Shown piece by piece: positions 19,417-28,661 of a DNA stretch of 64,000 bases. This DNA is from G965216255 sp965216255 (lineage in GTDB: Bacteria > Bacteroidota > Rhodothermia > Rhodothermales > Bin80): assembly GCA_965216255.1 (NCBI GenBank), contig OZ244148.1, positions 4,650,001 through 4,714,000 of the forward strand. The letters run 5' to 3'. The notes under the pieces were generated by a model. That model ran no database searches. It was not told the origin of the DNA and saw only the letters and a program-made list of their open reading frames with translations. Numbering within the stretch: position 1 is the stretch's first letter; each line of letters starts with the position of its first letter. A program made the translations under genes and the position numbers.

Positions 19417-19447
19417 TTGACATCATGATATGTGCTAATGATATGTA
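19417..19447 (+). promoter_or_regulatory. Candidate promoter of the ubiquitin-like operon
   Basis: A consensus TTGACA at 19417-19422 is followed by AT-rich sequence with a weak -10 (TATGTA at 19442, spacing 19), about 100 bases before the first gene. A ten-base palindrome TTCACGTGAA at 19502-19511 lies between promoter and gene and could bind a regulator. The remainder of 19268-19543 shows no gene. Confidence 0.3.
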
Positions 19448-19543
19448 TGACCGGGGTGTAACAAGGAACAAATCCAAGGCTAATGGCTATACGAAGTTAC
19501 GTTCACGTGAATCCGAAATGATCTAGCTACTTAGTAATTTGAA

Positions 19544-20254
19544 ATGGACACTAGTGACAAGAAGGACTGCCCCGATGATGGGCAAGCCGCCCGTGGCCAA
19601 CCTTGCTTGCAGGTGGCGATAGCCGAAGCCAGTTATGACTTCAAGCTCATTGATGTGGGTAATAGCAAACTCACGGGTCAGCAGTTGCTTGAGGTAGCGG
19701 GCTTCGAATCTGTACAGGAGTATCTGCTTTTTCAGTTGTGGGATGACGGTTCTCTTAAAGAACGGCAGCTCAACGAAGCTATAGAGCTTGGCGGGAAAGA
19801 GATCAACCGCTTCATTCTGTTTAAGAGTGACCGGTCTTTTCGCGTTGAGATTGATGGTAGGCGTTTCGAATGGGGCGCAGCTACCCTGTCTGGGCTTATC
19901 GCAAAGCAGCTGGTAGGTGCTGACCCTACATGTACAGGAATTTGGTTTAATCGAAGCGATGATTCTGAAGTTCTCATAAAGAATGCCGATACCGTAGATC
20001 TCACAGGGGACAGTGTTGAGAGACTGCGTACCGGTCCCATCTTCACTCTCGTGATCGAGGGTGAAGAGTTTCAGTGGAGTGCGCCAACCATCACCGCGGA
20101 GCAAATCGCCAAGCTCGGTGGCTGGGACCTGTCAAAGGGCGTTCAGGAGGTCGACTTAGCCACGAACGAAGTCCGAACGCTTGAACCAGATGAGCTCATT
20201 GAGCTTAAGTCGAGTAAGACCTTTGCGAAAAAGATAGGCTGGCAACGTGGATGA
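19544..20254 (+). CDS. Multi-ubiquitin domain protein (ubiquitin-like modifier)
   Basis: This 236-residue protein appears to hold three beta-grasp units. The first covers about residues 30-95. The second begins at SFRVEIDGRRFEWGAATLSG and the third at FTLVIEGEEFQWSAPTITAE; these two starts are clearly homologous. The protein ends FAKKIGWQRG, so a glycine is the last residue, as needed for E1 activation without processing. It is the first gene of four, each overlapping the next. By analogy with prokaryotic multi-ubiquitin operons it is the tag that the E1 and E2-like proteins attach to a target, possibly in phage defence. Target and conjugate are unknown. Confidence 0.82.
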   Translation: MDTSDKKDCPDDGQAARGQPCLQVAIAEASYDFKLIDVGNSKLTGQQLLEVAGFESVQEYLLFQLWDDGSLKERQLNEAIELGGKEINRFILFKSDRSFRVEIDGRRFEWGAATLSGLIAKQLVGADPTCTGIWFNRSDDSEVLIKNADTVDLTGDSVERLRTGPIFTLVIEGEEFQWSAPTITAEQIAKLGGWDLSKGVQEVDLATNEVRTLEPDELIELKSSKTFAKKIGWQRG

Positions 20255-20657
20255 ACGCGAGCGCCGTCTTGAGGAAGAGCATCAATTAATCGCTTCGGTC
20301 TTTTCGCAAGTCATTCGACAAGGGGATTGGTTTCTTATTCCAAATGATCCTAGACCGACGCGGTACGGTTGGACCCCTGATCCGTTTCCTGTAGCGTTTC
20401 ACGCACAGCCAGAGCATCCAGGACAGGTACCTTACGGTATCTACGTGCCTTCCTCTGCACAAGTCGGCAGTAGAGTGCCCGACAATTACACGGCCAAAGC
20501 GAATAACCGGCCGCCGTTCCAAGGAGAGTGGGGAACTCTTTCGTGGCTGGGTGACAATAGCGGCAAACCTTGGATCCCTGCACAGCGCATCCGCAATGGG
20601 GCCAACCTTCTCAATTTTGTTCTGACGTTCGAAGAGAGATTTAAAGATGGAGTATGA
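20247..20657 (+). CDS. E2-like protein (prokaryotic E2 family E type) without cysteine
   Basis: The 136-residue protein has the layout of the prokaryotic E2 family E: an N-terminal helix, GDWFLIPNDP, a GW..DPFPVAFHAQPEHPG...PYGIYVP core, GTLSWLGDNSGKPWIP, and a C-terminal NLLNFVLTFEERF helix. No cysteine occurs anywhere in the translation, so it cannot form the thioester of a classical E2. It may be a scaffold, or the E1 may transfer directly. The GTG start lies eight bases inside the end of the multi-ubiquitin gene. The family call rests on pattern recognition and operon context. Confidence 0.7.
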   Translation: MDERERRLEEEHQLIASVFSQVIRQGDWFLIPNDPRPTRYGWTPDPFPVAFHAQPEHPGQVPYGIYVPSSAQVGSRVPDNYTAKANNRPPFQGEWGTLSWLGDNSGKPWIPAQRIRNGANLLNFVLTFEERFKDGV

Positions 20658-21204
20658 ACCTACCCGGAAGCGCAGGCTTCGCTTTGAGAGCAAAGGCGAG
20701 TACCAAGCACTTCGAGGTGTGCTCTTACGCAATGGACGTGCCACTGAGTACGAGTCCGGAGCATTTCTATTCGCATCTCAAGCCACGGATGGAGTGCTAG
20801 ACATCGCGGAAGTCATCGTGTTGAAGCATGCCGATTTCGTTGTGCAATCAGCCCGGTTCCTAGAACTCAAGGACGGTGTGCTCCAGCAAATGATCATTCG
20901 CGCACACAGGACGAAAACCGCTTTGATCGAAGCACATTCGCATCCCTTTGCTGTAGGGCCGAGGGTCTGTTTTTCGTATTCCGATTGCGTGGGGCTGGCC
21001 CATCTTGGGCCACAGATGACCTGGCGATTACCCGGCCGACCGTATGTCGCGCTTGTCTTTGGTCAGGATGCGTTCGATTCCCTCTACTGGGAGGGCAAGA
21101 AGAAAAATCCTCTAGGTACAGTAGGTCTCGTTGTTGCTGGAGACCTGCTGAAACCAAGCGGTGACTCCGAGTGCACCTGGCGGGAGGCAGCCTTAAGTGG
21201 ATAG
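20647..21204 (+). CDS. JAB/MPN-domain metallopeptidase (deubiquitinase-like)
   Basis: This 185-residue protein has JAMM zinc-site residues: E36 in EYESGAFLF, H97 and H99 in EAHSHPF, and D113 in CFSYSD. The loop between the second His and the Asp is 13 residues, a little longer than usual. JAB enzymes in such operons trim the modifier precursor or remove it from targets. Because the modifier already ends in Gly, removal or recycling is the likelier role here. The start overlaps the E2-like gene by eleven bases. Confidence 0.82.
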   Translation: MEYEPTRKRRLRFESKGEYQALRGVLLRNGRATEYESGAFLFASQATDGVLDIAEVIVLKHADFVVQSARFLELKDGVLQQMIIRAHRTKTALIEAHSHPFAVGPRVCFSYSDCVGLAHLGPQMTWRLPGRPYVALVFGQDAFDSLYWEGKKKNPLGTVGLVVAGDLLKPSGDSECTWREAALSG

Positions 21205-22012
21205 GTTCGACAGGCAAAGGCAAATCTTCGGAGATAAGGGGCAAAAGCGCCTACAGGGTACTAGAGTAGGTATCGTTGGTGGGGGCGGACTCGGATCGTT
21301 CATGGTGCTAGAACTTGCGTATTTGGGAATTAGGAAGATCGTGTTGGTTGACAAAGATCTGCTTGAGGACTCGAACCGGAACCGACTAGTAGGTGCCTGG
21401 GATTCGCATCCGAATGGAACACCCAAAGTCAACCTGCTTAGGGACCTTGCAACTCAAATAGATCCCAAGGTCAAGCCAGAGATTAAAGCATTTCGTTTTG
21501 AAGATCCCGAATCCAAGTCTGCCCTTGAGAATGTAGACGTCGTAGTAGGATGCGTAGATAACGACGGTCCACGCTTCTTGCTGAACAAATTCTGCTGCGA
21601 GCAGGATCTGCCGCTCATCGATGCTGCGAGCGATACCATACCTGAAATCAATAGGGTTCTTTTCGGAGGCAGAGTCTGCGTTGCATCATCCGATACCGGC
21701 TGCCTTATGTGCTTTAACGTACTGAACCAAGACGCAATTCGAGACTATTTAGCTACCGACGCGCAGCAAACAGATCGTGACGAGATCTACGGCATCCCTG
21801 CAAGACACTTGGCTGACGGTGGCCCATCGGTGATTACGGTTAACGGTGTCATAGCGTCGATAGCAGCAACTGAACTGATGGCGCTAGTAACTGAGATCCG
21901 TCCTCCCATCGCACATCAGGAATGGCGCGGCCATGAGGGTCGCCTGTCTCGTGTTACTGACCGTGCAAATGACTGCTATTACTGTAGCTTGCGTGCCGTA
22001 AGCGTCCGGTGA
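21197..22012 (+). CDS. E1-like ThiF-family adenylyltransferase
   Basis: The 271-residue ThiF/MoeB/E1 superfamily enzyme would adenylate the C-terminal Gly of the modifier. The nucleotide-binding loop is GGGGLGS (28-34), followed by acidic D52/D54 and the R61-N62-R63 motif (EDSNRNRLVG). A structural zinc site is suggested by CLMC and CYYC pairs. The GTG start overlaps the JAB gene by eight bases, completing a four-gene coupled unit. No E2 or JAB domain is fused to it, unlike CBASS Cap2. Candidate catalytic cysteines exist (for example in VVGCVDNDG and NKFCCEQ) but none is certain. An ISNCY element begins 18 bases after the stop. Confidence 0.88.
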   Translation: MDRFDRQRQIFGDKGQKRLQGTRVGIVGGGGLGSFMVLELAYLGIRKIVLVDKDLLEDSNRNRLVGAWDSHPNGTPKVNLLRDLATQIDPKVKPEIKAFRFEDPESKSALENVDVVVGCVDNDGPRFLLNKFCCEQDLPLIDAASDTIPEINRVLFGGRVCVASSDTGCLMCFNVLNQDAIRDYLATDAQQTDRDEIYGIPARHLADGGPSVITVNGVIASIAATELMALVTEIRPPIAHQEWRGHEGRLSRVTDRANDCYYCSLRAVSVR

Positions 22013-22030
22013 AGTACAGATAGCCTAACT

Positions 22031-23797
22031 GGTGATTGACCGAATACTCTCTTTTTTCGGCCTCGAATGCACAGGCACGGTCGTTTTTTGAGTTCGTTGA
22101 CGGTCCGCTTCGAGTGTTTCGGCCATGCTGGCGTCTCTTGCGTGCGCGCACGGACAGTTTGCGGCTCGAAGGGCGTTGTGTTCCTATCGGGAGGGCATAC
22201 GTGTCCCTTGGGGCCTGCGATTGGGACCTTTCTGCGAGGTGGTAGCGGGCCTACGCCGCGCGCTTTCGCCGACGCCTTATTCGTGCCCGTTCCTGGGCGC
22301 GCACCAGGCAACCCAGCCGGTGCACGTTGACCGCCAACACCGACAGGCTCACCATCAGCGCGAAGTTCTCCGGACTCTTCTGCCGCCACCGCCCCGAAGT
22401 CCGAAATTGGCCAGACACGACTCGACGGCCGGGTGCTGCCGCTGCGCTGCCTTGAACGCAAGCGCGCGCTTTCGCGCACGCTCCGCCAGAGAAAGCTTGC
22501 CCTTCTTCGGAAGCGCATTGAGCGCCAGCCGAGCATCCAATGCTTCTCGATTCTTCAAGCTGTGGAAGCCCCGGTCAAAACTGCACGCATTGAACTCTGG
22601 AAAAGCCGCCTGCACCGCGTCAATGATCGCTACCGCCACCTCTACATCTGATGTGTCCCACAGGATGTGATAAGCCAACCGGTGCTCATCTTCTACCAGT
22701 GCGACCGGAAGGCCCAGCTCCGCCAGCACACCCGCCTTGCCTTTGCTGATCCAACGCGTATGTGGCTTGGGATGGAAAACACTTTCTGCGCATGTGGAAT
22801 CTTCTCGCCCAAGAGGATGCGACGCTGGATCCACCAACAAGTCCACATAGTGCAAGTAATACGCGATATCCGTTCGCGCCGCCTCCGATTTCTGCGCCGT
22901 GGCCAAGGCATTTAACAGCGTACGGGCACGTGCTGCAGTCTGTGTGCACTGGCGCAAGTACGCCTTCACTCCTTTCGGATTCTGCCGGTAGCGCGGGGCC
23001 GTCCGCACCCGGCTGAAGGCCTGGTATATCTTCCGCGTGCGATCCGCATGCTTGCGCCAGCCCGGAAGAGCGAATGCCGCAGCCGAGCGTGCACTCACAC
23101 GTATTAGACCACGAAGTGCATCCCAGCACAGACCCACATCGGTGGGATAGTGCACATGCGTCTTAACCACCCTGGAATCGCAGCGACCGGCTAGCGCGGC
23201 CCCAGACTTGTTTCCAGCCACCTTGTGCGCCGTCCGCACTATCAAATGGATCACCTCCAGGACCAGCTCCGGCGTCAAAAGCTGCACGTTGTCCACCAGG
23301 TGCTGTCTGCTGTACTTCACCGCGTCAAAGGCGGCCTCGCCGTGCCCCAAGAGCTCCCGCAGCAAGAGATCGTTGTTCGCCCGGTACAACAAAGCATCGT
23401 AGTCCAGATCCAGGCACTGCTTGACTATCGCAAACACGATGACGCGCCATAGATCCATGCCCGGTCGTCCGACATCTTTGCGTGTACCCGGCTGAAAGTG
23501 CGCCTCCAGAATCGTGAACAAGGCCGCACGGGATTCCGCCTTGCAGTAGACGCACTGCAGACCCTTGAGCACCGCACTCATGTCGTCGCGCATTCTCGGG
23601 TCTATGGCAATCTCCTTGATCGGCGTACTGTCGAGTGCACGGCACTCTGGGACAATCTTGCGCATGGTTTCCCTGGCGAATGTGAGCTGTTTTGCGCTCT
23701 TAAAGGCCCAAATCGGCTATACGTCCCTCAGATTTAGCGCCAATGGCAAGATATAACCGATTGTTTCTTTAAGATTTAAAGTATTTTCGTACAAGCA
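22031..23797 (-). mobile_element. ISNCY-type insertion sequence, copy 1
   Basis: The element carries one DDE transposase and has related ends: GTGATTGACCGAATACTCTC on the left, and the complement of GTGCTTGTACGAAAATACTT on the right. It is inverted relative to the copy at 26567-30465. The right end abuts an IS66 remnant. Between them the two copies hold a secreted leucine-rich-repeat protein, resembling a composite transposon. Confidence 0.82.
22251..23665 (-). pseudogene. ISNCY-family transposase, C-terminal frameshift
   Basis: The open frame (stop at 22355) has the landmarks of this family: VVKTHVHYPTDVGLCWDALR (first catalytic Asp), CSFDRGFHSLKNREALD (second) and HPAVESCLANFGLRG (Glu). 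Directly after FGLRG a G-rich run (near 22390) shifts the frame. The true C-terminal end, QKSPENFALMVSLSVLAVNV ... RRRRKRAA, follows in another frame down to 22251. The plus-strand copy differs by two bases in the same run and is also out of frame. The catalytic core is intact, so residual activity is possible. Confidence 0.8.
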
Positions 23798-23990
23798 CAA
23801 GCTAATGCCACGCTCCGCACAAAACGCCTCCGCGCCCTAGCTACCTGGCAGGTAGCACTCTACAAGCGGATACATCTCCTCCGAACTACGTCTCGTCTTG
23901 CCCATGGGATCATTGTGAATTATCCATACACAAGCCCCCAACCACACCGCCACCTCACAAGGTGTGGTTCACAGGACGCTTACGACACGC
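23798..23990 (-). pseudogene. IS66 remnant (TnpA N-terminal piece and element end)
   Basis: The minus strand reads VECYLPGS, a stop, GAEAFCAERGIS, the same part of TnpA as in the 1.5 kb and 54.4 kb remnants. It is followed outward by the shared end sequence (cacctcacaaggtgtggttcac). ISNCY copy 1 cuts it on the left. Confidence 0.6.
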
Positions 23991-24187
23991 TCGCCGCCCG
24001 CGTCAAAGAATCACAGCGCACGAATATTGCGAAGTAACTCATCGCCTACCGTAGTATCGCAAAATCCGGAGGCAATTCACCCAGGCACTAACTATCACTC
24101 CGCCATGAGTGTGCGTTTCAATCACAAACTCTTGAAAAGGTCTGCCCTACCTCCATATGCCGGAAGTAGATTTAGACAATCGAATAT
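23991..24187. other. Spacer downstream of the LRR gene, no gene seen
   Basis: About 200 bases between an IS66 end and the stop of the LRR gene. Short plus-strand frames here have no recognisable content, and no terminator hairpin with a T-tract was seen. Confidence 0.4.
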
Positions 24188-26491
24188 TCACTTGATCCGA
24201 ACGAAGCTCCCCGGACGCACCATGCCCCCCGTCGGCCCATCCAAACGCAACCGGTACAGGTACGTACCCGAGGGAATGGCGGTAGCGCTAAGGTCTATGC
24301 CTCGTTCCCATCCCGCAGGCATATCTCGCGCCGGCATCAAGAGCACGCGCCGCCCTAGCACATCCAATACTTCGACGCTCACGCTGGCGGGCCATGGAAG
24401 GTCGAACACGATCCGGGTAGACTGTTGAAACGGGTTGGGAAAGTTGCCTTGCAAGGTAAACGCCGTGGGTAGCTCCCCTCGCACGGTACCAAGCACGGGC
24501 AATACCACGATAGTAAACTGCAAGGAGTCTTTTTGTGCCACCGAATCCATCACCGTGTAGGTATAAGTTGCCTGCGGCATTGTCTCGTTAGGCGTTCCGC
24601 TCAGCGTGCGCGTGTTGGCGTCGAAAGTAAGCCCGGAAGGAGGATCAGGAATCAAAGTGTAGGTATAGGGCGGCGCGCCGCCCTGCGCCTCGGGAAACAC
24701 CAAGGGTGTGATCGCTTCGTTTGCTATGTACGTCTGCGCTGGTATCGAGTCAGGCAACGTCATCTGCGACACTACTTCGATAGTGAATTGCAGAGAATCA
24801 GCCGAAGGTGCTGCATCTACAGCCTTATAGGTGTAGGTTGCTGGCGCCGTAACTGTGGTTGCCGTGCCACTCAGCGTGCGATTGCTTGCGTCATACGTCA
24901 ACCCTTCGGGAGGGTCTGGCAAAAGCGTGTAGGTAACTGGAGGGAAGGAGAAGGCTGCTTCGGGGAATTCAATCGCCACTGATTTACCCGCAACATACGC
25001 CTGATCGGAAATGCCTTCTACGAAGCGAGCACCAGTACAATTAGGGCCTATAACCGTATCTATCCTATCCAGCCAAGCTTGGAAGACCGGGTTCAAGGGA
25101 GCGCACAGGCTATCCCCGACCCCTCCGAAGTGCAAGTAATATAGCGGGCCGCTGGGGAATGGGAGTATCTGTGTCAAGGTCAATGGCAGGGTACCCGTAA
25201 GGGCGTTGTCATACAGATATAGCTCTATAAGATTGGTAAGATTACCGAGTTCGTCGGGTACATAGCCGCTGAGGTTATTGCGGCTCAGGTGCAGCCATTG
25301 CATATTTTCTAGGTTACCCAGCTCGGAGGGAATCGGACCCGTAAGGGCGTTGCCGTCCAAATACAGCACATTCAAGTTGGTAAGATTGCCAACTTCACTA
25401 GGCATGTTTCCAGAGAGGTTGTTGTCATTCAGACCCAGCCATCTCAGCCTTACAAGGTCTCCCAACTCGGAGGGAATCGGGCCCGTAAGGGCATTGCCGC
25501 TCAATTCCAGAGAATCCAGCTTTGAAAGGTTTCCTAGTTCGGAGGGAATTGGACCCGTAAAGCCGTTACGGTGAAGGAAGAGCGATTCCAAATCTGAAAG
25601 ATTTCCCAGCGTGGAAGGAATGGAGCCCGTTAGGACGTTATCGTACACGCTTAGTTCTTTGAGGAAAGAGAGGTTGCCCAGCTCGGGTGGGATCGGGCCC
25701 GTGAGCCTGTTGTTGTGCAACCTGAGAAACATCAATTTTGTTAGGTTGCTAAGCTCAACGGGAATGGGACCCGTGAGGGCGTTGTTGTCCAGTTCCAGCC
25801 ATTCCAGCTTTGAGATGCTACCCAGTTCGGAGGGAATCGGACCCGTAAGGGCATTGTCGGTCAAATACAGAGATTCCAGAATTACTAGATTCCCCAGTTC
25901 GGAGGGAATCGGACCCGTAAGGGCATTGTCGGCCAAATTCAGCCATTTCAACCTTGCCAAGTTGCCAAGCTCAACGGGAATGGGACCCGTAAGGGCGTTT
26001 TGATCGAGAAGTAGCCTTTCCAGATTTGCCAGGTTACCTAACTCGGAGGGAATCGGACCCGTAAGGGCGTTAATGTACAAAGACAGCCATTCCAGATTTG
26101 CCAGGTTACCTAACTCGGAGGGAATCGGACCCGTAAGGGCGTTAGAGTACAAAGCCAGAACTTCCAGACTTGCAAGATTACCCAACTCGGGGGGAATCGA
26201 ACCTGCAAGGGAATTAGAACTCAAGTTTACACCTACAACCCGCCCTTGCCCTACTGTAACCCCTTCGAAGCCATCGATTACTTGTGCGGTAATCTGGCTT
26301 CCCGTTAGCGTCGTATCCCATCCCGTATTGTAGGTCCAATTACCCCCGTCGGTCACGTCGTACAACGCTTTCAGCGCAAAGTAATCTTGCTGAAGTCCCG
26401 ACTGGAAGGCTTGCGCCACCGGGGACGTCAGCGCTGTGAGCAGTAGGCAGTTCAGAAAGGGTAACCCAATTCGCGAATAACGCATAGTCAT
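24188..26491 (-). CDS. Secreted leucine-rich-repeat protein with C-terminal sorting domain
   Basis: This protein of about 767 residues begins MTMRYSRIGLPFLNCLLLTA, a signal peptide ending near AQA; a start seven codons earlier is possible. The order is an N-terminal LRR cap (GGNWTYNTGW), about fifteen 24-residue plant-like leucine-rich repeats (consensus LTGPIPSELGNLxxLExLxL), and two putative-Ig/cadherin-like repeats of about 85 residues (YTLLPDPPEGLTYDASNRTL and YTLIPDPPSGLTFDANTRTL). A C-terminal domain (FTLQGNFPNPFQQSTRIVFD ... SGTYLYRL) is of the Por/type IX type. It should be exported and attached at the surface; a binding or adhesion role is likely. The gene stands alone between two inverted ISNCY copies. 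Confidence 0.88.
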   Translation of the reverse strand: MTMRYSRIGLPFLNCLLLTALTSPVAQAFQSGLQQDYFALKALYDVTDGGNWTYNTGWDTTLTGSQITAQVIDGFEGVTVGQGRVVGVNLSSNSLAGSIPPELGNLASLEVLALYSNALTGPIPSELGNLANLEWLSLYINALTGPIPSELGNLANLERLLLDQNALTGPIPVELGNLARLKWLNLADNALTGPIPSELGNLVILESLYLTDNALTGPIPSELGSISKLEWLELDNNALTGPIPVELSNLTKLMFLRLHNNRLTGPIPPELGNLSFLKELSVYDNVLTGSIPSTLGNLSDLESLFLHRNGFTGPIPSELGNLSKLDSLELSGNALTGPIPSELGDLVRLRWLGLNDNNLSGNMPSEVGNLTNLNVLYLDGNALTGPIPSELGNLENMQWLHLSRNNLSGYVPDELGNLTNLIELYLYDNALTGTLPLTLTQILPFPSGPLYYLHFGGVGDSLCAPLNPVFQAWLDRIDTVIGPNCTGARFVEGISDQAYVAGKSVAIEFPEAAFSFPPVTYTLLPDPPEGLTYDASNRTLSGTATTVTAPATYTYKAVDAAPSADSLQFTIEVVSQMTLPDSIPAQTYIANEAITPLVFPEAQGGAPPYTYTLIPDPPSGLTFDANTRTLSGTPNETMPQATYTYTVMDSVAQKDSLQFTIVVLPVLGTVRGELPTAFTLQGNFPNPFQQSTRIVFDLPWPASVSVEVLDVLGRRVLLMPARDMPAGWERGIDLSATAIPSGTYLYRLRLDGPTGGMVRPGSFVRIK
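25150..26230 (-). repeat. 72-bp tandem coding repeats (LRR units)
   Basis: About fifteen in-frame 72-base units encode the leucine-rich repeats. A core read on the plus strand as CGGAGGGAATCGGACCCGTA recurs almost unchanged. Such DNA identity between units favours recombination and unit-number change. Confidence 0.85.
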
Positions 26492-26700
26492 TTCCCAGCC
26501 AAGTTGATACATAAGGTATCAACTTGTCCCAACATATTCTACAGGAGTCATGGAGACCGACTATTTAGTGCTTGTACGAAAATACTTTAAATCCTAAAGA
26601 AACAATTGGTTATATTTGCAATTGGCGGTAAAATATGAGGGACGTATAGCCGATTTGGGCGTTTAAGAGCGCAAAACAGCTCACATTCGCCAGGGAAACC

Positions 26701-27114
26701 ATGCGCAAGATTGTCCCAGAGTGCCGTGCACTCGACAGTACGCCGATCGAGAAGATTGCCATAGACCCGAGAATGCGCGACAACATGAGTGCGGTGCTCA
26801 AGGGTCTGCAGTGCGTCTACTGCAAGGCGGAATCCCGCGCGGCCTTGTTCACGATTCTGGAGGCGCACTTTCAGCCGGGTACACGCAGAGATGTCGGGCG
26901 ACCGGGCATGGATCTATGGCGCGTCATCGTGTTTGCGATAGTCAAGCAGTGCCTGGATCTGGACTACGATGCTTTGTTGTACCGGGCGAACAACCATCTT
27001 TTGCTGCGGGAGCTCTTGGGGCACGGAGAGGCCGCCTTTGACGCGGTGAAGTACAGCAGACAGCACTTGGTGGACAACGTGCAGCTTTTGACGCCGGAGC
27101 TGGTCCTGGAGGTG
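26701..27114 (+). pseudogene. ISNCY transposase, 5' exon
   Basis: Residues 1-138 of the transposase (MRKIVPECRALDSTPIEKIA through LLTPELVLEV) are almost identical to copy 1. The frame then enters the intron block at GTATGCC. If the block were spliced out the frame would continue as IHLIVRTGHKVAG. No other lesion is visible in this part. Confidence 0.85.
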
Positions 27115-27778
27115 GTATGCCACGAGTGGCACAAGGGCGTTGTTCTTTAACATAGCTTGAGTGCTGCGTAACTGCATTTAGGATGGGGGAAGGCCCCCCC
27201 GCAGCCGCCGTGCAGGCGGAGGCTGCAAACCACCGGCTGCTGCTTGGCCTTAAGGGTCCGGTAGTGAGCGAGTCCGGAAAAGGCAGAGCAAAGACTCTGT
27301 CAGGTAAGGGCCATAGAGTCGAACGCAAGTGAACCGCTGACGAAGTGTCGAAAGTGCTTGGACGATGTCAAAACCGGGGTCTCATCTCTGCTCCGGGACA
27401 AGATCGGGAGGTGCCTGTTTATGGCCCGATCGGCATCCGGCATACAGGCGGCGAGAATATGGTCTGGGCCTAAATGCGGAACGTGGGAACCTGTCGGGGC
27501 GATGCTAAGGGAGACTCGCAAGCGGAGAACCCGCGAGCGATTGAGTACCAATGCGCTCCACGGGGGCGGATCGGCTCGTAGTAGTGATGAAGGTTCTGTA
27601 ATGGAACTGGAGCGAAGGGGCCGACTCGGTCGGTGGAAGGAGCGGGGCAACCGCAAAGCGGGAGGACCTCGCTCAAGAAACAAGGGCCTGGCTGCTGGCT
27701 GGATTGGTAGCCGGGTGGGCCGAGAAGAGCCGTATGAGGCGAGAGTCTCACGTACGGTTCTGTGGGAGCCTGGGGGTG
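27115..27778 (+). ncRNA. Group II intron ribozyme, copy 1 (no encoded reverse transcriptase)
   Basis: It starts GTATGCCACGAGTGGCAC directly after the 5' exon. Domain I elements include GTCGAACGCAAGTGAACCG. Domain V is a canonical 34-mer at 27727-27760, beginning GAGCCGTATGAGGC, with a GAGA loop, ending CGTACGGTTC. No reverse transcriptase is encoded; the domain IV position holds only a few hundred bases. The 3' end is missing because copy 2 begins inside domain VI (CTGGGGGTG then GTGTGCC). It would need a maturase in trans. Confidence 0.78.
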
Positions 27779-28470
27779 GTGTGCCACGAGTGGCACGCAG
27801 GTGTTGTTCTTTAACATAACTTGAGTGTTGCGTAACTGCATTTAGGATGGGGGAAGGCCCCCCGCAGCCGTCGTACAGGCGGAGGCTGCAAACCACCGGC
27901 TGCTGCTTGACTTTAAGGGTTCGGCAGTGAGCGAGTCCGGAAAAGGCGGAGCAATGACTCTGTCAGGTATGGGCCATAGAGTCGAACGCAAGTGAACCGC
28001 TGACGAAGTGTCGAAAGTGCTTGGACGATGTCAAAACCGGGGTCTCATCTCTGCTCCGGGACGAGATCGGGAGGTGCCTGTTTATGGCCCGATCGGCATC
28101 CGGCATACAGGCGGCGAGAATATGGTCTGGGCCTAAATGCGGAACGTGGGAACCTGTCGGGGCGATGCTAAGGGAGACTCGCAAGCGGAGAACCCGCGAG
28201 CGATTGAGTGCCAATGCGCTCCACGGGGGCGGATCGGCTCGTAGTAGTGATGAAGGTTCTGTAATGGAACTGGAGCGAAGGGGCCGACTCGGTCAGTGGA
28301 AGGAGCGGGGCAACCGCAAGGCGGGAGGACCTCGCTCAAGAAACAAGGGCCTGGCTGCTGGCTGGATTGGTAGCCGGGTGGGCCGAGAAGAGCCGTATGA
28401 GGCGAGAGTCTCACGTACGGTTCTGTGGGGGCCTGGGGGCCTGGGTGAATAGCTGCTCCCGGGGAGTTGA
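27779..28470 (+). ncRNA. Group II intron ribozyme, copy 2 (nested into copy 1)
   Basis: It begins with the consensus 5' end GTGTGCCACGAG and is nearly identical to copy 1 through domain V (28390-28423). After that the sequence departs from the other copies (GGGTGAATAGCTGCTCCCGG), so its domain VI is altered or rearranged. The insertion site CCTGGGGGTG|A in domain VI of copy 1 resembles the exon site CCTGGAGGTG|A, as expected for retrohoming into a look-alike target. The 3' border given is approximate. Confidence 0.72.
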
Positions 28471-28661
28471 CTCGTGCTGACGCGACGCAAACGGAGCACA
28501 ACGTCTCGTCGAAAGCAAGAAAAACGAGCTGGCTAAGTTTGGGATCATAGACTGTTAATCATGACTTCCACCTTCTCCACCCCATAGATCACTCTACCGA
28601 CTTACTCCGTTAAGCATCACGAACAAGATACAGGGGGTGAAATTCCCCCGGGCTACCCGAC
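28471..28661 (+). other. Linker between intron copies 2 and 3
   Basis: About 190 bases found only once in the window. It ends with an isolated intron 3' terminus (28631-28661: GGGGGTGAAATTCCCCCGGG then CTACCCGAC), matching the end of copy 3. It suggests a partly deleted further copy or a recombination scar. No gene is seen. Confidence 0.45.

Noticed and set aside
19544..22012. Type II CBASS
   Set aside because: No cGAS-like nucleotidyltransferase or effector is present, and E1 and E2 are separate proteins.
25150..26230. Regular repeats that could suggest a CRISPR array
   Set aside because: The 72-base period is in frame, encodes leucine-rich repeats and has no separate spacers.
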